Position numbers and translations under genes: made by a program
NCBI GenBank assembly: GCA_000934455.1
Contig: KN884552.1
Span: 8,740 to 41,872, forward strand
Direction: 5' to 3'
Source: Apostichopus parvimensis
Lineage: Eukaryota > Echinodermata > Holothuroidea > Aspidochirotida > Stichopodidae
DNA: 33,133 nt
In this document: piece by piece, positions 1 to 11,019 of the stretch
How positions within the stretch are numbered: the stretch's first letter is position 1
Layout: every line of letters begins with the position of its first letter
Notes under the pieces: generated by a model
The model's database searches: none
Told to the model about the DNA's origin: nothing
Seen by the model: only the letters and a program-made list of their open reading frames with translations

Positions 1-291
1 ATCCCATAGCAAAAATCCATTCAACTATGCTCTGTCTGTTTCATGCAGTAAAAACTGTTACTTCTCTAAATGATGAACAATGTTGTTCATGTAGTCTGTC
101 AGTTATGGCACATGATTCAAATGCACAGGCTCTTTAGTGCATAAGCAGTTTGCTGACAGTTTAATTTTCAGCTGCCCTGTTACTGTATCCCTTCGGGTGA
201 TTCTCCTTATCCACTTTGTTTTTGTACTTGTATTTTTATGTTTCAGTTTTTTATTTTCTTCTTGTCATTTACTCATCCCGCTGTGTTCACC
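1..291. other. No gene recognised
   Basis: AT-rich sequence with no convincing exon, repeat or RNA gene. A pyrimidine-rich run at about 239-285 lies just before the ATG at 292. It could be leader sequence or chance. Confidence 0.4.
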
Positions 292-919
292 ATGTCTCAG
301 AAAATTGATGCAGATATCCCAGCGATATTCTTTCGATCTTTGCAACTACAGGTTCTACTCTCTCTCCCGCATTATTTCCAAAGGTTTACAGAATATACAC
401 ATCAATCCCAACTAGGAACTCTCCCTCCAGGACTCCAGAGAGAGTGGAACGGAGTCCTACACGGCACCTTTATCCGTCTCATCAATATCCTCACTGAACA
501 CTGCCAATCGTCCTTAGATAGCCTCAACGATGATATCCTGAGACTGAAGCATGAATTGCAGTCATGCTGCACCGTTGATGAATGGATTCAATACAATAAC
601 GAAGTTAAATTTTGTTTGTCTCAGCAGAACATTGAACTCACAGAATTAAGAAAATGAGTGACCTTCTAAAAGACGCAAACATACCACCTGCAACCGTTTT
701 ATAAGGCCGCTGCCTCCACCTGAGTCTCAACCACCACCATCAACTGCTATTGTTAACTTATCTTCTTCTACTCTTCTTCTAATCTACCATTGCCTTGACT
801 TGATATCACATGAAATGAGTGGTAGTATCCCCGGATCTAGAACTTACATCTGGACATCTCAGTTGGTAGCTGATCAAAGAATTTGCAGACTTGTATTCAC
901 TGGGTCAAAAACTGTCTAA
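292..919 (+). pseudogene. Broken coding remnant, possibly N-terminus of a Penelope-like RT protein
   Basis: An ATG at 292 in a fair context (ttcaccATGt) opens a frame starting MSQKIDADIP and running to a TGA at 655-657. Its second half looks helical, with the pattern LNDDILRLKHELQ, a CTVDEW motif and a charged end (ELRK). A second open stretch lies one frame over at 662-919. It continues with a basic run (KRRK), a proline-rich linker (PLPPPESQPPP) and the phrase IVNLSSSTL. A coil, then basic residues, then a '(V/I)xNLSsxxL' phrase is the order I associate with the region upstream of the reverse transcriptase in Penelope-like elements. No RT or GIY-YIG sequence follows; the minisatellite begins 160 bases on. 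The frame change between 657 and 662 makes it broken unless a small intron or an assembly error is involved. An unrelated host exon is the main alternative. Confidence 0.35.
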
Positions 920-1082
920 GCTAACAAGAAAAGCTAACATGTTTTATAAGGGTATGTGCCACATGTAGAAGTTTACTAATTAGACATATGTGTATGTTTA
1001 TTTAGCTCAATTAATTCTTCGAGTGGGTGCATGTATGATCAAATTTGTTTTGAGTAATTGTCTCGTGTATTTTTATATTTTA
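920..1082. other. Spacer ending in an acceptor-like signal
   Basis: No coding signal. It ends with a T-rich tract followed by ACAG at 1082-1085, which reads like a 3' splice site exactly where the minisatellite starts. The CAG is also part of the repeat unit itself (CAGATACC), so the signal may be a coincidence of where the array begins. Confidence 0.35.
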
Positions 1083-3099
1083 CAGATACCCCCAGAGTCA
1101 CTTTGCAGTAGTGAGGTAGACCATGGAAGTTAGATACCCACAGAGTCACACTGTGGTAGTGAGGAACACAATGGAAGTCAGATACCACCAGAGTCACACT
1201 GTGGTAGTGAGGAACACAATGGAAGTCAGGTACCACCAGAGTCACATCGTGGTAGTGTGGAAAACAATGGAGGAGACAATGGAAGTCAGATACCTCCAGA
1301 GTCACATCGTGGTAGTGTGGAAAACAATGGAGAAGACAATGGAAGTCAGATACCCACAGAGTTACTCTGTGGTAGTGAGGAACACAATGGATGTCAGATA
1401 CCACCAGAGTCACACTGTGGTAGTGAGGAAGACAATGGAGAAGACAATGGGAGTCAGATACCTCCAGAGTCACACTGTGGTAGTGTGGACAACAATGGAG
1501 AAGACAATGGAAGTCAGATACCTCCAGAGTCACACTGTGGTAGTGTGGAAAACAATGGAGAAGACAATGGAAGTCAGATACCTCCAGAGTCACATCGTGG
1601 TAGTGTTGACAACAATGGAGAAGACAATGGAAGTCAGATACCTCCAGAGTCACACTGTGGTAGTGTGGAAAACAATGGAGAAGACAATGGAAGTCAGATA
1701 CCTCCAGAGTCACATCGTGGTAGTGTAGAAAACAATGGAAGTCAGATACCTCCAGAGTCACACTGTGGTAGTGTGGAATACAATGGAGAAGACAATAGAA
1801 GTCAGATACCTCCAGAGTCACATCGTGGTAGTGTGGAAAACAATGGAGAAGACAATGGGAGTCAGATACCTCCAGAGTCACACTGTGGTAGTGTGGAAAA
1901 CAATGGAGAAGACAATGGAAGTCAGATACCTCCAGAGTCACATCGTGGTAGTGTTGACAACAATGGAGAAGACAATGGAAGTCAGATACCCACAGAGTCA
2001 CACTGTGGTAGTGTGGAAAACAATGGGGAAGACTATGGAAGTCAGATACCTCCAGAGTCACATCGTGGTAGTGTGGACAACAGTGGAGAAGACAATGGAA
2101 GTCAGATACCCACAGAGTCACACTGTGGTAGTGTTGAAAACAATGGGGAAGACAATGGAAGTCAGATACCTCCAGATTCACATCGTGGTAGTGTGGAAAA
2201 CAATGGAGAAGACAATGGGAGTCAGATACCTCCAGAGTCACATCGTGGTAGTGAGGAAGACGATGGAGAAGACAATGGAAGTCAGATACCTCCAGAGTCA
2301 CATCGTGGTAGTGTGGAAAACATTGGAGAAGACAATGGGAGTCAGATACCTCCAGAGTCACATCGTGGTATTGTGGAAAACAATGGAGGAGACAATGGGA
2401 GTCAGATACCTCCAGAGTCACATCGTGGTAGTGTGGAAAACAATGGAGGAGACAATGGAAGTCAGATACCTCCAGAGTCACATCGTGTTAGTGTGGAAAA
2501 AAATGGAGGAGACAATGGGAGTCAGATACCTCCAGAGTCACATCGTGGTAGTGTGGAAAACAATGGAGAAGATAATGGGAGTCAGATACCTCCAGAGTCA
2601 CATCGTGGTAGTGTGGAAAACAATGGAGAAGACAATGTAAGTCAGATACCTCCAGAGTCACATCGTGGTAGTGTGGAAAACAATGGAAGTCAAATACCTC
2701 CAGAGTCACACTGTGGTAGTGTGGAAAACAATGGAGAAGACAATGGGAGTCAGATACCTCCAGAGTCACATCGTGGTAGTGTGGAAAACAATGGAGAAGA
2801 CAAAGGAAGTCAGATACCTCCAGAGTAACATCGTCGTAGTGTGGAAAACAATGGAGAAGACCATAGAAGTCAGATACCCACAGAATCACACTGTGGTAGT
2901 GTGGAAAACAATGGAGAAGACAACGGGAGTCAGATACCTCCAGAGTCACATCGTGGTAGTGTGGAAAACAATGGAGAAGATAATGGGAGTCAGATACCTC
3001 CAGAGTAACATCGTGGTAGTGTGGGGAAAACAATGGAGGAGACAATGGAAGTCAGATACCTCCAGAGTCACATCGTGGTAGTGAGGAAGACGATGGAAG
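1083..3099 (+). repeat. 60-bp minisatellite, about 35 units
   Basis: About 35 head-to-tail units begin with CAGATACC, most of them exactly 60 bp apart. Several units (at the start, and near 1695-1743 and 2643-2691) are 48 bp. The 60-bp unit is the 48-bp unit with an internal 12-bp duplication of the form GAA-xAC-AAT-GGA. Because both lengths are multiples of three, three reading frames stay open for long distances: one plus frame, a second plus frame reading MEVRYLQSHIVVV-like units, and a minus frame reading EVSDFHCLLHCFPHYH-like units. A GTATGC donor-like sequence at 3100 directly follows the last partial unit. Confidence 0.95.
1134..2826 (+). CDS. Possible repeat-protein exon within the minisatellite
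   Basis: The frame with unit QIPPESHRGSVENNGEDNGS is open from 1134, just after a TAG at 1131-1133 that replaces the usual CAG, to a TAA at 2824-2826 where GAG-TCA became GAG-TAA. The product would be a low-complexity, hydrophilic, acidic 20-residue repeat with no domain I recognise. For coding: all unit-length changes are multiples of three, and splice-like signals flank the array. Against: two further defects near the 3' end (a second TAA at about 3006 and a 2-bp insertion near 3025), common non-synonymous exchanges (H-R/H-C, PP/PT), and equally open frames on both strands. Most likely a non-coding minisatellite or a decayed repeat exon. Confidence 0.25.
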
Positions 3100-3109
3100 G
3101 TATGCTGTA

Positions 3110-4080
3110 GCTGTCTTGGTGTTTATATTTGATATCCACTATTAAGTTAAATAGTTATCTAGCACATCTATCTGTTTTAGTACTTTCAGAAATCAAAGAA
3201 AACATACTTTAGAGTTAACATTCACAATTTGAGAAGATGTCCTGCTCAAAGTCAATCAAAATGAGTCAAAATCTATTCAATCAATTATTATAATTAGGTC
3301 TTGAACATAACTTACTTTATTCACGGTGGTACACGGCATGATGGAATCAAATCTAGTTTCCTCCCTGCGTTTTAAGTTTTAGATTTCTTTTCAAATCTAA
3401 AATTGTATGTTAAAAACATTTCTAATTACCTAATTCTGGCTCTTTTACCAATTGACGAATTTCTGGACGAGTCGAGCCCACGCCTGCTACATGCTATAGT
3501 TCAGCCATATCCATGCCATGTATAGTCATTCCAATCCTCAGAAAAACCCATATTTATATCTAGAAACATTATCCAAACCCTTTTCTACTTTCTGGAATCA
3601 AACAAAAGTTTCGAAGTTAATTCAATTAATAAATGATCCCAGATTGAAGTACTTTGACTATGTTTATCTCATCATATAACGTCACGGTTATGTACATATA
3701 CTTATTTCGTTTTTCAATATCCAATATTCAAATCTGAGAAGCACCTATATTCATTTCCATAAAATTGTTCCATATTCGTTTCTACTTTCTGGAATCAAAA
3801 TGAAACACACTTTCGAATTAACTTGCCCAATTTGAGAAACGTTTCCATACAAGTTGGAAAAAAATCAAGCCTTGGTATTCTGTACATTGTTCTGTTAGAA
3901 TCACACTGCAAGTCTACATACATTTTTCTGTAATATATTCAAATCTGAGAAGCACCAGTATTTATTTCCAGAAAATTTCCCAAATCCTTTTCTATTTTCA
4001 GGAATAAAACAGTTTTTCGAGCCTTCATGCCAGATTTGAGAAAACTTTCTTATAATACCATTTCAAATTGAGAAAAAGTA
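3110..4080. repeat. Highly diverged ~200-bp tandem repeat
   Basis: The phrase TTTCTACTTTCTGGAATCAAA and its variants recurs near 3183, 3590, 3790 and 3993, at spacings close to 200 or 400 bp. Each is followed about 50 bases later by a CAATTTGAGAA-like phrase. A second shared phrase, TCTGAGAAGCACC, occurs at about 3735 and 3946. The region is AT-rich and has no coding signal. The units are too diverged to give exact boundaries. Confidence 0.6.
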
Positions 4081-5561
4081 TTCGTTTATATATTGCATCA
4101 TTTGAAAAACTCCTTCCCCCTTTATCCCTCTATAGCTTTGTGCTTTTATGATAAGGCCTCGCCTCGAGCAAATGTTTAAGTTTCTAGTTGAAATATTACT
4201 GAAAATGTTCATATATTGACCCATTTGAAACTCCAAAATTAGGCACCTCCTCTTTAACCTCTATCCCCGGTATTGCGAAATGCGTATTTAGTTCAGGTGT
4301 CCATAACCCATGTCTGATGATTCGCTTCCCCCCCCCCCCCTCCTCCTTGACAAATGTTTGGCTATGCGACTGCATGACTACCGCTACGCCCATAACCTGG
4401 CCACAATAGAAACCCTTAGAGGTGTGCACTCTATAAATGTACTGTTTTGTGGTTGGTGTTCACCAAGGAACTCTGCCATGCCCCTACCGTGGGATTTGGT
4501 AACATGACCAAAATGTAAACCTTTGAACTTCGAACATTTAAAAAAAAAAAAAATTTTTAAATTAAAAAAAAATTTAAACTAAAAATTTTAAAATTTAAAA
4601 TTTGCAGCAAGCAAAAACTTGCAGTAATTACGCTGCCACCTGTAACACATGCTAACGTGTTAAGAACACAGCGCAGTAGTTACTGATGCAAGGTTGTGGA
4701 ACATGAACAGTAGTTACTGTGTGAGTATTGGCTGATTTATCAGCCGTAATAGTTGAAATGTCATGTCGCATTTCTGTACCATTCTGATCTATCATGCTGT
4801 TTACTTAGTTTTTAATGTCTTAAAGTTTCCTTTCTTAGCATTCCGTGACCCACATCTTTACTGCGTTTTTCTTTTAAATATTAATTGCTAAATGCTTTTT
4901 TTTTATACTTACTTATAGTTTTATTACAATGAGCTACAGTTTATGAGGATAACAATACCACTGGTTTGGATGGTGTAAACTGAATATACCAAATGTAAAT
5001 TGTGTAAGAACCCTCTAAGACAAGCTTGTAAATTCCATAAACTGTATGTGACATTTATAGCTAAGGTGCACTGTACGGTTGTCTGATGGTGGAAGCAGCA
5101 TCTAAAATATGACCGCCCTCAAAAAAAGTATTTATAGAAGACAACATTCCTCGTTTTCAGTCAAAGATTTGCAATGCTTTTAGAAGCATTTTTTTCGAAC
5201 TATACAACATGCATGAAGGATTCATAAATTACTAAATCTGGCTAACGTTACACATAGATATGGATTTAAACGTTCTGAAACAACTTATGCAAATACCACA
5301 AAAGCTCATCTGTTCATTTTAATAGAAATAAGTAATAATTTGTTTTCATCATATAAACTGAAGGAACTTATGGTACTTTTACAAATAGGATTCTAATATT
5401 ATCTTATGTAAGCAGAGCAGTGCGTTTTGATACCAGCATAGCCACATATATACCTGTATTTTTAAGAAACCATGTGACAGATTTAGAATACTATTTTTTT
5501 GCATGGCAATGACATTTTTATGAGTAACAATTTTGTGATCGGTGAACTTGGTTATAAGGGG
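4081..5561. other. No gene recognised; low-complexity tracts
   Basis: Contains a C-tract at 4328-4340 and an A/T-only stretch at about 4540-4603 in which AAATTT-type palindromes repeat. The short open frames here show no domain or splice context. Confidence 0.5.
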
Positions 5562-5589
5562 ACATAAACTAAGCGCGGGATAGTTAGAA

Positions 5590-5905
5590 TATAGTGCAAA
5601 AAGAATGTCACTGCAGAACAGGATCTTTATAACAGTGGAAAGGAATTGTCACTGCAGCACAGGATGTTTACAACAGTACACAAGGAATGTCACTGCAGCA
5701 AAGGATGCTTGGAATAGTGCAAGGAAATGTCACGGCAGAACAGGATGTTTATAACAGTGCAAAGGGAATTTCACTGCAGCACAGGATGTTTAGACAGTGC
5801 AAAGGAAATGTCACTGCAGCACAGGATGCTAACAACTGTGCAAAGAAATGTCACTGCAGCACAGGATATTTATAACAGTGCAAAAGGAATATCACTGCAG
5901 CCAAC
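5590..5905 (+). repeat. ~41-bp minisatellite, about 8 units (copy A)
   Basis: Each unit carries a TCACTGCAG core followed by CACAGGATGTTTA and AACAGTGCAAA, so a PstI-type CTGCAG recurs about every 41 bp. The core appears near 5609, 5651, 5691, 5732, 5773, 5813, 5853 and 5893. Short open frames across it are by-products of the repeat. Confidence 0.9.
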
Positions 5906-6140
5906 ATACAATATAATGGATTATGCGCTATATCAATCAACATGGTTTATACATTCACTTATTTTTATACGTTTAATACAAGTTAGACGTGATTTTAATA
6001 AATCTGAACCAACCACGTTCGATTTCTATTAGGAATACCTTCCGTTAATGTATTTATCAGTTAGTAACTTTTATTCACTGAACTTCTCAATCGAAATAAA
6101 GAAGTGACGTCAGTGGCATGAAAGGCTACAATGTGTCAGC

Positions 6141-6477
6141 CATTACAAGAGGGTACGTTGCGAACGACGTTATAACGTTATAATCCTAAACCTACACATG
6201 CATTATGCGAAGTGCACATATCACGTGACTGAGGTAACGAAGTATTAGTCTCAGTTCATGTTGGAAGGAATCTTTTACATCACACATATTTTACAAAAAT
6301 GACGTAGTACATAAAATTAAATTAAGCGACTTTTTTGTATAGACAACATCCTAACAGTGTATTTGCTCTTTACGCCACATAGAAAGAATTATCGGCGGAT
6401 CAGTTGCTCGCCGTCGTTTAGTTCTGTTACATCAATGATATTGTGCTTGATCAACAAGTTTGGTGAATCTATGAATG
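6141..6477. other. Segment present only in copy A
   Basis: Copy B joins the flanking sequences directly at about 11467-11485 (…CAATGTGTAACTGATTGAAGTGTTACTG…). The segment is therefore an insertion in A or a deletion in B. I see no clear target duplication or inverted ends, and no coding signal. Confidence 0.65.
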
Positions 6478-7496
6478 GAAGTGTTACTGTGGTAACGGGG
6501 GAATTTTGTACAGTGATGACTAACTGTCTGGATTAATTCTTTGCTGGTTTCAATATAATAGTACATATGCTGTCAAACCAACTAACTGCATTGATCTACC
6601 GTTAGAATGGTGTCACACTATGATCAAGATTATTAACTTTTATAAATTCATTGAATACTATTTTACTTCAATCTGCAGTATAGAGTTTTAGAAAATAAAA
6701 TCTTATACTTATATTGCATGCAACTTGTGTTTGTTTATCGCGAGTTTACTATGACTCACGTCTTTGGTCATTCGAGATCACAACTCGTGGCGATCGTAAA
6801 TCGCATACATGACTTAAAGGTGTAGACCGATAGTCTTATTGCCCTTCATCTGAGTAGTTGGTATGTCGTTTAGATCGCAATTCTTATAGATCGCATACAT
6901 AGGCCTTGTGATATGTGACCTTTGACCCTTGAATAAATAATAGCTTTACAAGCCGGAAATGCACCACATGTTATGCCTACGAATAGAACCACTAAGCTTG
7001 CAGCATATCGAATTCCAGGTTCAAGGAAACTCTTTTTCCCCTTAAATTTCGCTAACCTTAACTTTTGACGTAGTTTTATTGTCGTATTTATTTGGCATAC
7101 GCTTAAGCCGAAACCAACTAGTCTTTTCCTTTTGACTTGCAATATTTGACCCTAAATAGATGCAAGTAGTAGATTATAATAAATCATATATCCCGGCATG
7201 CATGTAATGAATATGATATCCATTAATCACTGGCCTTACAGGTTTAGGAGGAGTTTACCAAAACATTATTTTCTCTACTCGCATATCCATACACTTCCAC
7301 ATCCCACACACACGCCCACACACCCAAACATGTAATTTTTGTACCTCACTATCCCCTCCCACCCCCTCCCCTCCCCCCATCCCCGCATATTGTGTTCCCT
7401 ATCGCACCCACACATAAACACTTACTCTCCGACTCACGCGTCAATCACATAAGGGAAAGACGTGGCAACAATTGTTTTACCACTTTCAAAGAAATA

Positions 7497-7500
7497 TTAA
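7497..7500. other. Empty TTAA site matching the Kolobok-type insertion in copy B
   Basis: Copy A reads TTTCAAAGAAATATTAATGA. Copy B has the left half ending …CAAAGAAAAATTAA at 12442, and the right half resumes TTAATGAAGTGCG at 22886. A single TTAA here against two in copy B is the expected unoccupied target of a TTAA-specific transposon. Confidence 0.85.
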
Positions 7501-7528
7501 TGAAGTACAATTGTTTTCATCCGCTGCA

Positions 7529-8756
7529 CATTAAATATTTGGATGGAATAAAAGACAAGCACAGTTTCTCTTTGTTGTAAATATTTAATTTCTGAAGTTT
7601 GATGGCTTTATCATGAGAGTGTAATTTACAACTAAGTTTAGGCTGCTCCACCGTCGTTTTACATGGACCACTGATTGTACTCAATTGTATATAGGGCCAT
7701 TACATCTATCAGATGGTAGAACGGTCTCTCTACTTCTCTTTTACCAGTAATGGGAATACACATACATCGTAGTTTATATCAGTGTGCTATTTAACGTTTA
7801 AAACATTAATTTTCCAACATAAACTCAATCCACTTTTAGACAAAGACCTTAGTCATAATCAGACAGTCATCTTAATGTAAAGCTATATAAATTGCTATCA
7901 AAATGTTTTCACTTGTGATATTTAACATGAGTTACTATACACGTCTATAAGATATGCCATCCAAATAAGATACGTATATCTTCAACATGTATTGCAATTA
8001 GGAAAATGATTGTGTTCATCAACTCGAAATCGCAAAAAAGGTCTCAGCCGTAGCGTTTGCACGCTATTCTTTGCAAACATACTTCAAGTATTGTTAGCAA
8101 TGTAATAAACCACAAACTGCTTGAATTGTCTAATGGAATTCCAACGCATTAGTTATATAGCTCATTGAGGAGCAACATTTACGCTATTCTAATCGTTTCG
8201 TCGAAATTTCTTTAACTGGCATATAAGAGAAGCTGTCAAAACATCATATTAGCTCTAATATCGTTAGAAATATCATATCGATCGAAATGAATTACAATTC
8301 ACAGCGTTTTAAACACGGCCAACACGGTTGTTTTCACTTTTTGAAATGTAATTTTCTGTGTTCTTAGGTGATGTTGAATCAAACAATAAGATAGCTACGC
8401 CCTTGTTTCACACTGACAACAATGTAAATTGATATATTTGTGTATTCTTTTATATTTGTATCCTAAGTTTAACAATTGTTATAGTAGTTTCATTGTATGT
8501 CAATGATGCTTTTTTTTAGTGTTGCTATTTAGTGTCCTTTAAGCTTCACCGTGATCTTTTGGGTGTTGTTTGTTTGGCTCAGTGGGGTTTGCCTGTACAG
8601 TTGGTAGGCGATGTTACAGGTTAAGTGTATTTAATTCTATCCATATTTACATATCTTGCTTCAGTGGGTTTGATAACAATTGGCACTAAAATTGTATGCC
8701 TATGACAAAGTCAGTATAGGCATATGTCAATAAATTGCATATATTCTTTATAATTC
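7529..8756. other. 1.2-kb segment present only in copy A
   Basis: Copy B passes from the sequence matching 7520-7528 straight to that matching 8761 onward (CCGCTGC then TTGTTAGC at about 22911-22925). The segment is AT-rich. I found no inverted ends, target duplication or coding sequence in it. Confidence 0.6.
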
Positions 8757-8880
8757 ATCAGTTGCGTGTTAGCTTGTGCAGGTTAGAAACTATCACAAAA
8801 CTGTATGGACACGTAGTTGAACACAACATTATCAAGTCTTGCAAGCAGAATTTGTTGATCGGTTTATGTCTCATAAAGCA

Positions 8881-9059
8881 ATGGAGTTGAAAACATGTGG
8901 CAAAGGTAGACATCCGAACTACACTAATATTGGCTACAGTAACATAGAAGACAAAGGTAAGGCCTAACATGATATATCAACTTTTAGCGATACTGAAGCA
9001 TTTCAATGACAATGTGAATTTTTCTTTTCTTTTAAATAGCTGCACCTTTGCGAGTGTGA
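8881..9059 (+). CDS. Possible two-exon mini-gene, copy A
   Basis: ATG at 8881 follows a conserved leader (CATAAAGCA). Exon 1 covers 8881-8956 (25 codons plus one base, starting MELKTCGKGRHPN) and ends at a good donor, G|GTAAGG. The intron is 83 bp. Exon 2 begins at 9040 after TTTAAATAG and ends at TGA 9057-9059, coding AAPLRV across the join. The product would be 31 residues, with no motif I recognise. Copy B (23021-23201) has the same leader, donor, acceptor, exon lengths and stop position, yet its 76-bp exon 1 shows no similarity (22 of 76 identical by hand count). Whether either is transcribed is unknown. The exon could instead be the first coding part of a longer gene using another acceptor. 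Confidence 0.35.
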
Positions 9060-9318
9060 TTAAAATTATATTGGCCAAAACGCATAATTCACTCACCACT
9101 CATAATACTACGCTTAAGTCTCTTTAATTGGAGAGTAAAACAGCAAGTCTTTCAACTTCAGGTAGGTATATGTGGCAGACCCACTGATATACTGGCTGCA
9201 CCTATGTTGTTTCAAAGAATTCCCAAAGGAACAACAGCAAGGACTGACGCCGCTGCTTGTTCTGCGAATATAGCTTGTCGTTTGTAACATTACGTTAGTA
9301 CCAGTAGCTAGGCTTTGG

Positions 9319-9640
9319 CAAGTAACCTCATTGCACTTCTGACCTTTTGTACAATGAGCGAAGAATCATTAGTTTTCGTTTAACCAAACTAAATTGTATC
9401 CGACCTTTGTTAGTGTATATCAGCCTAACCGCCTCGGCAGTTAAATACTTCTTTGTTGTTTTTCAGCCGAAATTGCAAGTTATCTGGAATTATCTAAACT
9501 TATCATCATAGCTTTAATAATGGGTCACTATGTCAAGGCGTTTTAGAGCCAAATATTAAGATGTCGTTGTTAAGAGATGTCATAAGTTAGGTTAGTATTT
9601 TTTTTAGTAATTTCGTGCTCTCAGCCCATATCTGAAATTT
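9319..9640. other. Copy A middle segment with no match in copy B
   Basis: Copy B has the 7-kb palindromic element in this position. In both copies the slot is bordered by a short inverted pair: GCTAGGCTT (9307) with AAGCCTAGCC (9646) in A, and the same pair at 23445 and 30546 in B. No gene is visible. Confidence 0.5.
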
Positions 9641-10470
9641 AGCGCAAGCCTAGCCAAGTCTATCACTTTTGTTGTTGACATGTGTAAGAAAGATCGTATT
9701 TGTAACATTTACGATTGTACTATTTGATCTGTTGTACGGCACCTACCAACAGTGTTTCAATCATCCCTTGTATGATTTTTGCTGTACAGTGCTAATTTAC
9801 ATTATAAATGTTACTGTAATTCAGTTATTCAGTCTGAGCTGTTCGTTGACTGACACCTATTATTTTCACCCTAAGCGTTCACAGAGTTGCAATACGAAGT
9901 TAAAATTCATCTTATATAGTGTGGTGTGCGTGCTATAACAGTCACTTATTGGTATCGGGTCGAAACCAAGACTCAAGATTTTAAGGGCAATTCCAAATTC
10001 AAATTGATTTCTTATAAAGCAAAACTGCATATTATGGGTGCCCGGTCTTGTATAAAACAAGAAAGCAATATTGTTTTCATTCCTTTGCTTATATATTTTT
10101 TCTAAAAGTTTTCATGTAGGATATTGACCTATTAAACGCAAATGGTAAAACACTACGTCAAGTAGTTGTTGCAGTAACTCAGGAATGACTTCAAATCACC
10201 GATCAGAAAAACAAACTGTGCATTTTTTTCTCAACAATGGTAGCTAACACTAGATCAAATTTGTTTTACATCGTTATCAATAATGTTCCACCAGTGTTAC
10301 AAATATCACTACTATTGGAGGAACAACCAGTGCAAGGTATTGCTTAAATCATCTATTAACAATTCGACTTCGTTACTTCGTCCAGATAGCTGCAGGGGAT
10401 GCGTGTGCTACATTGGGTCCATATGATGTTTAACTGTTAATTAATCAAAGTGAGGTGTGTGCAAAAACTA

Positions 10471-10976
10471 TTATGGGACTATTTACTTTAATTTGGTACA
10501 TTTCAGAAAAATGCAATGATTGTGTATGTACGGTACTCTTTAATAGTTTTGGTTCCATTTACCAAATAATGTTGATAAAAAAATATAAGATAGATTATTT
10601 TAAATTTGAAAATGACTGGCAAATTCAATTCTGATCAAGTGAGGAAATGGTTTGTATTTATGTGTATTTCCCTTAATTGCGCCACTAAGCAGGATAAGAT
10701 GTTCGGGAAAAACTGTTAAAAAATAACATACGAAACTGTGTAGTTACTATCAATACGCAGGTGTCATATAAACTACGAAAGCAAATGTTTTGTGAGTTAG
10801 GTGTGTGTGTCATAAATATATAGATACCTATAGATACTTTTACACTATGTATTATATACATATAATCAACGACTGCCCTAAAGGGGGGAGGCGCTACTAA
10901 CTTGCAGTTCACCCACAACACTTGCCCACTCCCTCCCCTCCCCCGCAACAAAAGTGCGAAAAACACGTACTACACT
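10471..10976. other. Spacer between duplicated copies
   Basis: No match to copy B and no gene. Contains a G-rich tract at 10881-10890 and a C-rich tract at about 10930-10945. Confidence 0.5.
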
Positions 10977-11019
10977 ACTGAAATAAACTAAGCACTGGAT
11001 GTTTAGAGCAGAGCAAAAG

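Larger units (their letters stand above)
5562..10470. repeat. Duplicated block, copy A
   Basis: Sections of this block match copy B in the same order and orientation: 5562-7528 with 10977-12442 plus 22886-22917, 8757-9318 with 22910-23457, and 9641-10470 with 30541-31315. Identity looks like 80-90% by eye, with many small indels. Copy A has about 340 bp at 6141-6477 and about 1.2 kb at 7529-8756 that copy B lacks. The block could be a segmental duplication or two insertions of one unknown element. I found no terminal repeats or target duplications at its outer ends. Confidence 0.85.

Noticed and set aside
1039-2481. 480-codon open frame on the minus strand over the minisatellite
   Set aside because: It is a by-product of a stop-free repeat unit read in antisense; no start, splice or promoter context.
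1083-3099. Regular repeats as a CRISPR array
   Set aside because: Units abut with no unique spacers, the period is 60 bp of nearly uniform sequence, and the setting is eukaryotic.
5687-6032. Short open frames over the ~41-bp minisatellites (also 11103-11306)
   Set aside because: They arise from the tandem unit and change frame between units.
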